From Lycorma delicatula (taxonomy: Eukaryota > Arthropoda > Insecta > Hemiptera > Fulgoridae): a stretch of DNA of 64,000 nucleotides. The stretch spans positions 38,416,153 to 38,480,152 of the forward strand of contig NC_134465.1 of NCBI RefSeq assembly GCF_047948215.1. Reading direction: 5' to 3'. The first letter of the stretch is position 1, and every line of letters starts with the position of its first letter. A program made the translations under genes and the position numbers. Positions 27,001 to 37,450 of the stretch are shown here, one piece after another. A model generated the notes under the pieces. It had not been told where the DNA came from and searched no databases. It worked only from the letters and a program-made list of their open reading frames with translations.

Positions 27001-28140
27001 AACAATCCTGTAACTTATTCTTAATTCCTTCACTTGTGCCTCACTATATCATATCATTTCCGTTGATTAAAGTATTGTGTTACTTTTGTTATTCCTAATG
27101 TCTGACCTGCAAAGCTATTAGGTTTGTTATAAGTTTGTTCATTTCTTATATACTTTCCATCATCTTCCCTGATTGCATTTGAACATTCCAAATTACAACT
27201 TTTATGTCATTCTTTCCTTATTTTGTTTTCACTTGCTTTATGTTATTCCTCCAGACAAATCTCTTGTATTAAGACCCACCACATTTGCATTGTATGTTGA
27301 AACCTGATTGAGTTTCTTTTCTAATGAGATGACAAGGTAGAGCTGTAACAGCTGTGCCTAATTATTATTATACTAAAATAATTATATTGCTTGTAAAAAT
27401 ATTACTCTTTCATTTTTGAGTAGCTATTTCCTACAATACTATGTGTATTGTAGCTTTTAGGATAGTAACAGATTGGAGAAATTGAAGTCTCTTCAGCCTC
27501 CTACTCAAATCTGTTCACTCACCCATTATCCCTAGATTCGACTATCTGATTTTCTACTGATTTGTTCGGCTTGCCAAAGACCATCTCTCACAGGTTAAGT
27601 TCTTGAGCAGAGTGAGAGAAGTTAAGAAAATTCAATTGTAAGAATTCTTATATTATTCTGTTTCATGGTGTTTAGCATCATTACTCCTATTAGTAGTGCC
27701 TAAGCTTGCAGGCCTGAATAAGATTATACAATGAAATTTCCAAATGGCATAGATTGTTGAAGGCCTGAGGTAAATATTTTATTACTATTCTAGTTCGTGA
27801 CAAACTTTTTGACCTATACCACCTTAATATTACGCATCGCAAATAAATTAATGTATTTAATCTGATAATGGCAAGATAATCAATTTATAACTTATGTATA
27901 TGATGAGCATAATACAATGAAATTTTTCTTTTATTATTATTTCACCAGACTATATCAGTGAAGGTTTCACTGTAATCATATACCTGTAAAAAAATTCTGC
28001 AAAACACAATAGCAGCTGTGAGATGAAATATTACATTTTCTTTATAATAGATGGCCTTTTCCCTGAGCAAATGCCATCTATTAAAGAACTAAAAATTTTG
28101 AACGGCAACGTATGTCGTTAAGGTTTTCTCACTTTTTTTA
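27000..28140. other. AT-rich DNA with weak coding-like text
   Basis: On the minus strand near 27300-27090 scattered phrases (VVIWNVQMQSGK, IRNEQTYNKPNSFAGQT) recall the start of a non-LTR endonuclease but are too short and broken to assign. The rest is non-coding. Confidence 0.35.
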
Positions 28141-28290
28141 ACTTTATATCACCGTATAAGCTTGAAGCTTGTACAAGAGATATATGTTAATGGAATTTTG
28201 TGGCATATGAAAAATGCCATGCCCGACCAGGATTCAAATCCAGGACCTCCAGACAAAGGGCGAGACTCTACCACAGAGATCAACTATATC
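28140..28290 (-). mobile_element. tRNA-derived SINE-like element
   Basis: On the minus strand a Pol III promoter pair is visible. The A-box-like TGGTAGAGTCTC is at 28273-28262, and the B-box-like GATTTGAATCC about 30 bp downstream at 28240-28230. It is followed by a non-tRNA body (GGCATTTTTCATATGCCACA). No cloverleaf can be completed around it, so this is a SINE or tRNA pseudogene rather than a tRNA gene. Confidence 0.6.
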
Positions 28291-28299
28291 AGTATTACA

Positions 28300-28904
28300 A
28301 AAAGTATGATAAAGAACAACTGTCTTTCTAATTGTATATACTGCCATACTGCATGATGGTTGAATTATTCATCCTAATTCATATAAAAAATATCTGACAA
28401 ATTATAAAAAAATATGCATATTTTATCATAATAATTTTTTTACTTATTTTTAGTCTTTAATTATCTCTTGTTTTGATAACACCTTTAGTTCTGTAAGTTT
28501 GAGTTTGGACTGTATTAATAATACCCATTACATGTTAATGTTATTTAATTGAATACCAATATTTAATATATAAATCTATATTTATTATAGAAAGTACATC
28601 ACTAAAAATTTTCTATTATTGATTTAAACAGTATGCATATTAAAGATATAGAAAAAAGGTTGTTACTTTATTTGGTAATTTCTTGTCAATTTTATTTATA
28701 TAAATTAAAAGTACAGTTTCATCATTATTTGTTGTAATAAAATTAATTTAATTTTTAACGGTACTATTAATCCAATTTAGTAAGCAAACAGTCTAATTAT
28801 ATGTAAAAAGACATTAATATTTATAATTTTTAATTATCATGATATATTTAGTTTTTTTTTTCCTTGAATTTTTACGGGCATCGACTACTAAGGTCCATTA
28901 GCTC
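28300..28904. other. AT-rich spacer
   Basis: Nothing recognisable between the SINE-like unit and the poly-A tail of the RTE-type element. Confidence 0.6.
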
Positions 28905-31900
28905 TTGTCTTTTTTTTTTTTTTTTTTTTGTCTTCAGTCATTTAACTGGTTTGATGCAGCTCTCCAAGATTCCCTATCTAGTGCTAGTCGTTTCATTTCA
29001 GTATACCCTCTACATCCTACATCCCTAACAATTTGTTTTACATATTCCAAACGTGGCCTGCCTACACAATTTTTTCCTTCTACCTGTCCTTCCAATATTA
29101 AAGCGACTATTCCAGGATGCCTTAGTATGTGGCCTATAAGTCTGTCTCTTCTTTTAACTATATTTTTCCAAATGCTTCTTCTTTCTTCATCTATTTGCCG
29201 CAATACCTCTTCATTTGTCACTTTATCCACCCATCTGATTTTTAACATTCTCCTATAGCACCACATTTCAAAAGCTTCTAATCTTTTCTTCTCAAATACT
29301 CCGATCGTCCAAGTTTCACTTCCATATAAAGCGACACTCCAAACATACACTTTCAAAAATCTTTTCCTGATATTTAAATTAATTTTTGATGTAAACAAAT
29401 TGTATTTCTTACTGAAGGCTCGTTTCGTTTGTGCTATTCGGCATTTTATATCGCTCCTGCTTCGTCCATCTTTAGTAATTCTACTTCTCAAATAACAAAA
29501 TTCTTCTACCTCCATAATCTTTTCTCCTCCTATTTTCACATTCAGTGGTCCATCTTTGTTATTTCTACTACATTTCATTACTTTTGTTTTGTTCTTGTTT
29601 ATTTTCATGCGATAGTTCTTGCGTAGGACTTCATCTATGCCGTTCATTGTTTCTTCTAAATCCTTTTTACTCTCGGCTAGAATTACTATATCATCAGCAA
29701 ATCGTAGCATCTTTATCTATTTACCTTATACTGTTACTCCGAATCTAAATTGTTCTTTAACATCATTAACTGCTAGTTCCATATAAAGATTAAAAAGATT
29801 AAGAGATAGGGAGCATCCTTGTTGGACTCCCTTTCTTATTACAGCTTCTTTCTTATGTTCTTCAATTATTACTGTTGCTGTTTGGTTCCTGTACATGTTA
29901 GCAATTGTTCTTCTATCTCTGTATTTGAACCCTAATTTTTTTAAATGCTGAACATTTTATTCCAGTCTACGTTATCGAATGCCATTTCTAGGTCTATAAA
30001 CGCCAAGTATGTTGGTTTGTTTTTCTTTAATCTTCCGTCTACTATTAATCTGAGGCCTAAAATTGCTTCCCTTGTCCCTATACTTTTCCTGAAATCAAAT
30101 TGGTCTTCTCCTAACACTTCTTCCACTCTCCTCTCAATTCTTCTGTATAGAATTCTAGTTAAGATTTTTGATGCATGACTAGTTAAACTAATTGTTGTGT
30201 ATTCTTCACATTTATCTGTCCCTGATTTCTTTCGTATCATGATTATAACACTTTTTTTGAAGTCTGACGGAAATTCCCCTTTTTCATAAATATTACATAC
30301 CATTTTGTATAATCTATCAAACACTTCCTCACCTGCATTGCGCAGTAATTCTACAGGTATTCCGTTTATTCCAGGAGCCTTTCTGCCATTTAAATCTTTT
30401 AATGCTCTCTTAAATTCAGATCTCAGTATTGTTTCTCCCATTTCATCCTCCTCGACTTCCTCTTCTTCCTCTATAACACCATTTTCTAATTCATTTCCTC
30501 CATATAACTCTTCAATATATTCCACCCATCTATCGACTTTACCTTTCGTATTATATATTGGTGTACCATCTTTGTTTAACACATTATTAAATTTTAATTT
30601 ATGTACGCAAAAATTTTCCTTAACTTTCCTGTATGCTCCGTCTATTTTACCAATGTTCATTTCTCTTTCCACTTCTGAACACTTTTCTTTAATCCACTCT
30701 TCTTTCGCCAGTTTGCACTTCCTGTTTATAGCATTTCTTAATTGCCGATAGTTCCTTTTACTTTCTTCATCACTAGCATTCTTATTTTTTCTACGTTCAT
30801 CCATCAGCTGCAATATATCGTCTGAAACCCAAGGTTTTCTACCAGTTCTCTTTATTCCGCCTAAGTTTGCTTCTGCTGATTTAAGAATTTCCTTTTTAAC
30901 ATTCTCCCATTCTTCTTCTACATTTTCTACCTTATCTTTTTTTACTCAGACCTCTTGCGATGTCCTCCTCAAAAATCTTCTTTACCTCCTCTTCCTCAAG
31001 CTTCTCTAAATTCCACCGATTCATCTGACACCTTTTCTTCAGGTTTTTAAACCCCAATCTACATTTCATTATCACCAAATTATGGTCGCTATCAATGTCT
31101 GCTCCAGGGTAAGTTTTGCAGTCAATGAGTTGATTTCTAAATCTTTGCTTAACCATGATATAATCTATCTGATACCTTGCAGTATCGCCTGGCTATTTCC
31201 AGGTGTATATTCTTCTATTATGATTTTTAAATTGGGTGTTGGCAATTACTAAATTATACTTCGTGCAAAACTCTATAATTCGGTCCCCTCTTTCATTCCT
31301 TTTCAGCCCGTATTCACCCACTATATTTCCTTCCTTGCCTTTTCCAATGTTTGCATTCCAATCTCCAACTATTATTACATTTTCATCTCCTTTTACGTGT
31401 TTAATTGCTTCATCAATCTCTTTGTATACACACTCTACCTCATCATCATCATGGGCGCTTGTAGGCATATAGACGTTAACAATCGTTGTCGGTTTAGGTT
31501 TTGATTTTATCCTTATTGCAATGATTCTATCGCTATGCGTTTTGAAATACTCTACTCTCTTCCCTATCTTCTTGTTCATTATGAAACCTACTCCTGCCTG
31601 CCCATTATTTGAAGCTTAGTTAATTATTCTAAAATCACTTGACCAAAAGTCGCCTTCCTCTTCCCACCGAACCTCACTAATTCCTACTACATCCACATTT
31701 ATCCTATCAATTTCCTTTTTTAAATTTTCTAGCCTACCAACCTTTTTTAAACTTCTAACATTCCACACTCTGACTCGTAGAATGTTATTTTTTAATTTTC
31801 TGGTGGCCCCTTCCTCAGTAGTCCCCACCCGGAGATCCGAACGGGGGACTAGTTTACCTCCGGAATATTTTACCAAGGAAGGCAACTCCATCATTGCTAT

Positions 31901-32110
31901 ATGAAAATGCAGAGAGCCACATTTTCTTGGAAAAAAAGCAGCTGTCGTTTTCCATTGCTTTCAGCTGCGCAGTACTCAGAGGACTGAGTGATGTTGATAT
32001 GGCCGTTTAAGTCATTCTGACTCACGCCCCTAACAACTACTGAAAGAGCTGCTGCCCTCTTGCAGGAATAATTCCTTAGTCTGGCTCTCAACAGATACCT
32101 CTCCGATATG
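28905..32110 (-). mobile_element. Nearly full-length RTE-type non-LTR retrotransposon
   Basis: A roughly 3.2-kb unit on the minus strand ends in a poly-A tail (the T run at 28911-28929) and encodes endonuclease then reverse transcriptase in one ORF, the size and order expected of RTE-type elements. The 5' non-coding part (about 31900-32100) is clearly GC-richer than host DNA. The 5' border with the neighbouring I-type element lies somewhere in 32090-32210 and could not be fixed by eye. Only a few lesions break the frame, so the copy looks much younger than the RTE remnants at 1-1340, 48.2 kb and 52.6 kb. Plus-strand ORFs here are shadows. Confidence 0.8.
28934..31894 (-). pseudogene. RTE-type ORF2: endonuclease-reverse transcriptase, broken
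   Basis: The likely start is MMELPSLVKYSGGK at 31894. The APE-type endonuclease shows VWNVRSLKKVGRL, VGISEVRWEEEG, VNVYMPTS, VGDWNANIG (31350) and SDHNLVI (31090). The RT shows LNGRKAPGINGIPVELLRNA (30390), AFIDLEMAFDNVDWN (29990), GVQQGCSLSLNLFNLYMEL (29840) and an intact FADDIVILAES at 29704 downward. The C-terminus has LYGSETWTIG (29330), AFEMWCYRRML, LIGHILRHPG and the end LDRESWRAASNQ. Lesions are a stop at 31193-31195 (TWK-stop-PGD), frameshifts near 30940 (in an A run) and near 29945, and two stops at 29726-29728 and 29717-29719. There may be another break near 31600. The catalytic residues are still visible, but no intact protein can be made. Confidence 0.85.
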
Positions 32111-32613
32111 GTTGCACCTTCGGTCCAGCCCTCGTCAAGTTCTTAGAAAGAAATTAGTATCACCATCAGGATCGTCATATGTAAGGGTGTAAAGGGTCCT
32201 TACATTTTATTTAAAAGCACAAACTACACGAAACATTAAGACACAAAAGACAAGGACAAACACAACACTTACGGGGTCTAAAGGGCGCCTATATTAAAAT
32301 TTGAGATAAGGTTCTCAAAAGACCATGAAATTAAAAATACAAGATATCAATACCATTTCCGTTTTTCTACGTGTCTCGTTTATAGTTTGTTTAAGCACCC
32401 TCGTGGCGACCAGAACCGCCGTTGAGCAGTATATCAGTCGCGCCAGGGTGCCGTGGCAGTTGACTCCTTATAAACAGGCTACAGGCATCCATTGCACTTA
32501 CCCATAGTCTCGCGCCCTCAGTTTACCCTTGAGGGTCCCCCATGCCATCATTGGACACACCCCGACTCACTGCTCTTGAATTCAGACGAGCCAGGATGGC
32601 CTAGGCAAGAGGG

Positions 32614-35600
32614 CTAACTCCCGTTACTATACGTGCCACGCTTCGAGACTCTCTTATATATAAAACTATCGCTTAGAGATTCTTTTATCACAGCCTTATT
32701 TTCATTTTTATAGACTTTTAAGGAGTCCACTGGCGTGTAAAAATGCCAGTGACGGAACCTCTTTCTGAGGTCCTCATATATGGTACACTCTTCTATTAGA
32801 TGCTTGACTGTCAGTGTTTTATTACAAACACCGCACATTGGTCTCTCTTCGCCGGTTAACAAATATGCATTTGTTAATCGTGTGTGACCGATTCTAAGTC
32901 TGGTCACAGCTACTTGTTCTCGGCGAGTCAACTTAAAGTCGCTTTTCCATTTATATGGAGATGTTTTAACAGAGTTTAATTTTGTATTTAAACTCCTCCA
33001 TTCAGTATTCCACTTGTTTTTAACTACGTTAGACAGTTTTTAACATCTGCCACTCTTACAGGAAATGCATCCAAATCATCGCAGACTGTTGCCTTTCTGG
33101 CAGCTTCGTCTGCACTCTCATTACCTGTAATACCAGCATGCCCTGGAGTCCATACAAATCGCTGTCCTCGTTGATTTAAAACGTATAAAATAGACAGGAT
33201 GTTTGAAATTAGGACATCCTTAATGTTTTTGTTCCGAATTGCAACAAGTGCACTTAGGGAATCGGAATAAATTAGCACTCGCTCTTCGCAATAATGTTCT
33301 GTGAAGCGAAGAGCTTGCTGAATGGCAGTAAGTTCTGCCGTATAAACACTGGCCATATCTGGCAGTTTCCAACAATGGGCTTCTCCATTTACATATATGG
33401 AGCATCCAACACCATGTTCGGTTTTAGAACCGTCAGTATAAATTCTAATATGTTCTTCATAACTACTGACGGTTGCCAAAAATTCCTGTTGGATGATGAT
33501 CACTGCTGGTTTCTTTTTTATTTCTCCCTGAGAGAGATCCAACCTTGTATTTACCGCTGGCAAAAGCCATGGCGGTATTTCTCTTGTGGAAATTGCTATT
33601 GTATCTGGAATAGCAATTTCGTATTTACTTCTTAATTCGTGGTACCTAATTCCGGCTGGTCTGGAATAGGTAGCACGACGTTCATATACTGCAGCCATTG
33701 GATGAATCATGAAAAGTTTATTATTTATATGGGCAGGAAAAGCCCATACGTTTGCTGCATATCTTAACAAAAGGATCTCTCTTCTATAATGTAGTGGCAT
33801 TATTACGGCTTCTGGCATTAGACTTGTGCGGAAAGCGCCTGTCGCATATCTAATTCCGCTATTATGAATTACGTCTAACTTTCTTAAATGCGACTTCCTA
33901 GAGGATGAATATACAATACATTCGTAGTCTAGTTTCGATTGAACCAATACCTTATAGTCTCAACAATATCTCTTTATCTGAGCCCCAATTAATATTCGAT
34001 AAACATTTGATAATGTTTAGGGCTTTTTTTGCATCTAACACTGAAGTTCTGTATGTGTAATCCCCATGTAAGGGATTTATCCAATACTAGTCCTAAAAAT
34101 CTCTCGTTGTCTTTATATTGTATTGGATCATTGCCGATTGTCAACGTAGGACTTTGATGAGGAATTCTCTTACTACAGAAGTGTACACAGCACGTTTTTT
34201 CTGGTGAAAATTGGAATCCATTATTCCTCGCAACTTCATTTAGAGCATTGATCGCTCGTTGCAATTTGTATTTCACCATAGCAGTCTTGTTGCTGGCATA
34301 CACAATTGCCAAATCATTAACATAGACGCTTTTGCTGATTTCTATTGGAATGGCTAATATCAATTTATTAATGGCGATCATAAACAAGGTACCGCTCAAC
34401 GGCGAACCTTGTGGTATGCCATTTTCCTTTGACACGTACTTGGAAAGTACGGTCATTCATATAGTTGCTCAATAAGATTGGTAGTTTGCCACGAATGCCC
34501 CATTCATGTATCTGGAGCATTATACCATGACGCCAGGTCATATCGAAAGCCTTCTGAAGATCAAAGAAGACTCCGACACAATGTTTCCTTGTAATAAAGC
34601 TGTTATATATAACGTTCTCAAAGTTGATCATTTGATCAGTGGTATAATGGTATTGCCGAAAACCTGCTTGATATGGTGATATCAGGTTTTCTTTTTCCAG
34701 AACCCAAACGAGTCGATTATTAATCATTTTTTCGAATATTTTTCCCATAGCGCACGTCAAGGAGATGGGACGATAGCTATTGGGATCTGTTAAATTTTTA
34801 TTTTTCTTTGGTACTGGAACATGAGCTTTTTTCCACTGCTGCGGGTACGTTCCATCCCGCCATATCTGATTATACAATTCTAATAATCTGCGTTTTGCAG
34901 TGGTATTCAGCTGCCTGATCATATTATAATGGATTTCATCCGGACCAGCAGCTGTGTTGCCTGCTTTTTCCAACGCTTTCACGAATTCTTCCATTTTAAA
35001 TGGTACATTATATGAGTAATTATACTCAGTTCTAAAATTTAGTAGATCTTCGAGTTCTTTTTTGTACGAAAACCTTCCTCGTAGTTGGCCGTTTTGATGG
35101 CCTTCTCGAAGTGATTGGACAATAGCTCTCCGATTTCGTTTGGAGTGTCCTTAATTCCATCTTCATCTTGAAGGCTACTTATAGGCTCAAAATTTTTACG
35201 CTCACAAATCGCCTTCACTTTCCTCCAAACATCTGATGCAGTAGTGGTTCTGTCGATGGATGACACGTATCGCCAGGATCGTTTCTTCGAGTCAATCATG
35301 AGACGTTTTGCATACGCCCTGTATTTTTTAAAGGCAACAAGATTTTCTATGCTAGGACGCTTCTTGAAGGCGTTATACGCTCTTTTCTTTCTTTTAATAG
35401 CTTCACTTATTTCATCGTTCCACCATGGAATGGGTCGTTTTGTAAGTTTCCCAGATGTTTTGGGAATGAATCTCGCAATGAATACTCAAGTATCGCATTT
35501 GTTATAGCGTCGACATCGTCCCCGATAACTCCTGTTGTTTCAGGAAGTATTGTTCTAGCTGTGAAGCTTGTCCAATCTGCCTTTTCAAACAACCATCTTT

Positions 35601-36300
35601 TAGAGATGGGATATATTTTTCTTGTAACATCAATTGCAATTTGCACCGGGAAATGATCGCTTCCATGCAAATCGTCTAAAACATGGAAGCTGTACCTCGG
35701 TGCTATCGATCCGCTTATCAGTGCAAGATCTATACAGGACGTCGATCCATCTCTGGCATTGAAAAAGGTTCCTGACCCATCGTTTAAAAGCATAAGTTCA
35801 GAATTCATCAGGAACCTTTCCAATTCTCTTCCGCGGGGATCTACTCGATCCGATCCCCAGAGAAAATTATGAGCATTAAAGTCACCCACCAGTAAAACAG
35901 GTGGGGGAAGCTCAGAAATTAATCTTGCTATGTCATTCTTATTCCAATCAAAATTCGGCAAGTATATGCTGCAAACAGTGACCTGAAGCGGACGCTTCAT
36001 TCTAATGGCGACCGCTTGCAGGTTTGTATTTAGATCAACAGCTTCGGCGGTAGCTCTGGTCGATGTTAGTGTGGCTACTCCACCTCTAACTCTAATATTT
36101 GGCGGTTGATCTCGCCGAAATGTATCATATCCTTTTAATTTAAAATTTTCATTTCGGCTGAAATGCGTTTCTAGCAGACATATACAAATCGGGTCTACAT
36201 TATGTACCAAGCGTTGGAGCTCATGGATGTTTGAAAAACATCCATTGATGTTCCATTGTACTATGGACTCGCTGATTTTAAATTATATTATAGCCTAGGT
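32614..36300 (-). pseudogene. I-type ORF2: endonuclease, RT, RNase H; frameshifted
   Basis: The endonuclease starts near 36260 with IVQWNINGCFSNIHEL and contains CLLETHF, GGVATL, LLVGDFNAHNFLWGS (35890) and GSDHFPVQI (35660). The RT contains NTAAGPDEIHYNMIRQL (34940), PKKNKNLTDPNSYRPISLTC, FFDLQKAFDMTWRHG (34560) and ENGIPQGSPLSGTLFM (34415). The catalytic box reads YVNDLAIVYAS at about 34325, so the first Asp of the usual YxDD is Asn (codon 34316-34318). RNase H shows IYTDGSKTEHGVG (33440), YTAELTAIQQAL, IYSDSLSAL and WTPGHAGITGNESADEAA (33150-33090). The tail has LRIGHTRL and a CNKTLTVKHLIEEC zinc-type motif (32830-32790). Frameshifts lie near 35030-35050, 34440, 34020 and 33020. It is a dead copy. 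Confidence 0.87.
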
Positions 36301-37450
36301 TTTCCTTTCGGCCATACTTTTTTTCTCCATATTGCGAACAGCATCGTGTTCGCGGAGAACGTCGTCGCCCGTATAGCTTCCAGTCTCCGAATCGGAGACA
36401 AGAGAAGCCGCCGATGACGACGGGCATGGATCGGCGCCGATTGAGAGGCGGCAACCTGGCCGCCCCCGACACGGGGGTAGCACCGGTCACCGCCTGTGGA
36501 ATGGGGGACACTCGCCCCCATGTGTGATTTTTTGTGGCCTCTGGGGTTTAGAAGCCACCTCAGTTGCAGGAGGCTTGGGAGCCTCCATAACAGATTCTGT
36601 AGCTGTTACTTTCTGCTTATCAATAAGTATCTCACTCAGACGGACTTGGGATTCTACTTTGGCTCAAAGTAGAATCTTCTACTCAACAGGAAAAACTTTC
36701 ATTTTAACTGATTTATCTTCGGGTGGCTGTACTACTATCTTTGGCTTTATAGGATCTTTACTATTGAAAGGTTTCATTTTATTATCAATAATTCTTTCAA
36801 TCATGTTAGCCAAAGTCGGAGCAAGTTTACCGATGAGTTGACTTTCATCGATAGCAACTGGAGTAGGAACAGGAACGGCAGCCGCAGCCTGAGCATAAGT
36901 TGTTGCTCTAGGCTTGCGGGCGTTAACAATCTTCTTTGCTTCGAAGTAGCTGACCTTTTGCAGGGTTTTTACTTCCTGCACAACTACCTCGTCTTTGTAG
37001 ACAGTTCAGTTCCTGGATCTACAAGAATGCGTTCCTTTACAATTGATGCATGTAGGAGGTTCTTTGCATGGCTCTCCCTCATGCAACTCATCGCCGCACA
37101 CGCATATTTGTGGTCTCTCACATCTGAGAGCGGTGTGGCCAAAACGTTGGCATTTGAAGCATCTCATTGGCTGTGGGACAAATGCCCGCACATCCAACCG
37201 ATGTATTCCCGCTCTTACTTTTTCCGGCAAAGTAGGCAGGTTAAATGTGAGAACATGAGATGCTGAGGGAAGGACTCTGAGGGAATGGCGAATTCCTTCT
37301 CATGTTCAATCGGCGACACTCTATTACTCCTTGTGCTGCCAGTTCCTCTACAATCTCTTGTTCCGAACAATTTAAAAGATCCCGACAGACCACAACACCT
37401 CTTGAGGTGTAGAGTGTGCCGTGGGGATCAACACGTACAGTTGTTTGTAG
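36300..37450 (-). pseudogene. I-type ORF1 (gag-like, zinc knuckles), 5'-truncated
   Basis: Reading begins at the truncation with TVRVDPHGTLYTSRGVVVC (37445 downward). It passes LLNCSEQEIVEELAAQGVI and, after a frameshift near 37270, LPEKVRAGIHRLDVRAFVPQ. Then come three zinc-knuckle-like motifs: CFKCQRFGHTALRC (CX2CX4HX4C, near 37160), CVCGDELHEGEPC and CINCKGTHSC (near 37040). A stop or frameshift near 37006 is followed by a basic, Ala/Pro-rich stretch (ATTYAQAAAAVPVP, 36900) and a short-charged tail (VSDSETGSYTGDDVL near 36380). ORF1 proteins of this group bind element RNA; this one cannot be full-length. Confidence 0.8.

Larger units (their letters stand above)
32110..37450 (-). mobile_element. 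5'-truncated I-type non-LTR retrotransposon with RNase H
   Basis: About 5.3 kb on the minus strand holds a gag-like ORF1, then an ORF2 with endonuclease, RT, RNase H and a C-terminal zinc-binding segment. This is the architecture of the I superfamily (I, Nimb, LOA, R1 relatives). The 5' end stops inside ORF1 at about 37446, where the sequence changes abruptly to AT-rich host DNA. That is the usual result of incomplete reverse transcription. A 3' UTR of about 0.4 kb (32613 down to about 32200) follows ORF2 and contains AATAAA at about 32210. The 3' end directly adjoins the RTE-type element in the same orientation. Confidence 0.8.

Noticed and set aside
28231..28273. tRNA gene on the minus strand
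   Set aside because: Promoter boxes are present but no acceptor stem or anticodon arm can be formed, so it was kept as a SINE.
30305..30751. 148-codon plus-strand ORF, Ser/Phe/Leu-rich
   Set aside because: Lies opposite the RT ORF at 29941-30813, which carries clear RT motifs; its Ser-rich run is the complement of an acidic stretch.
36278..36521. Three overlapping minus-strand ORFs of 62-77 codons
   Set aside because: All frames are open because the ORF1-ORF2 spacer of the I-type element is GC-rich; at most one is the ORF1 tail.
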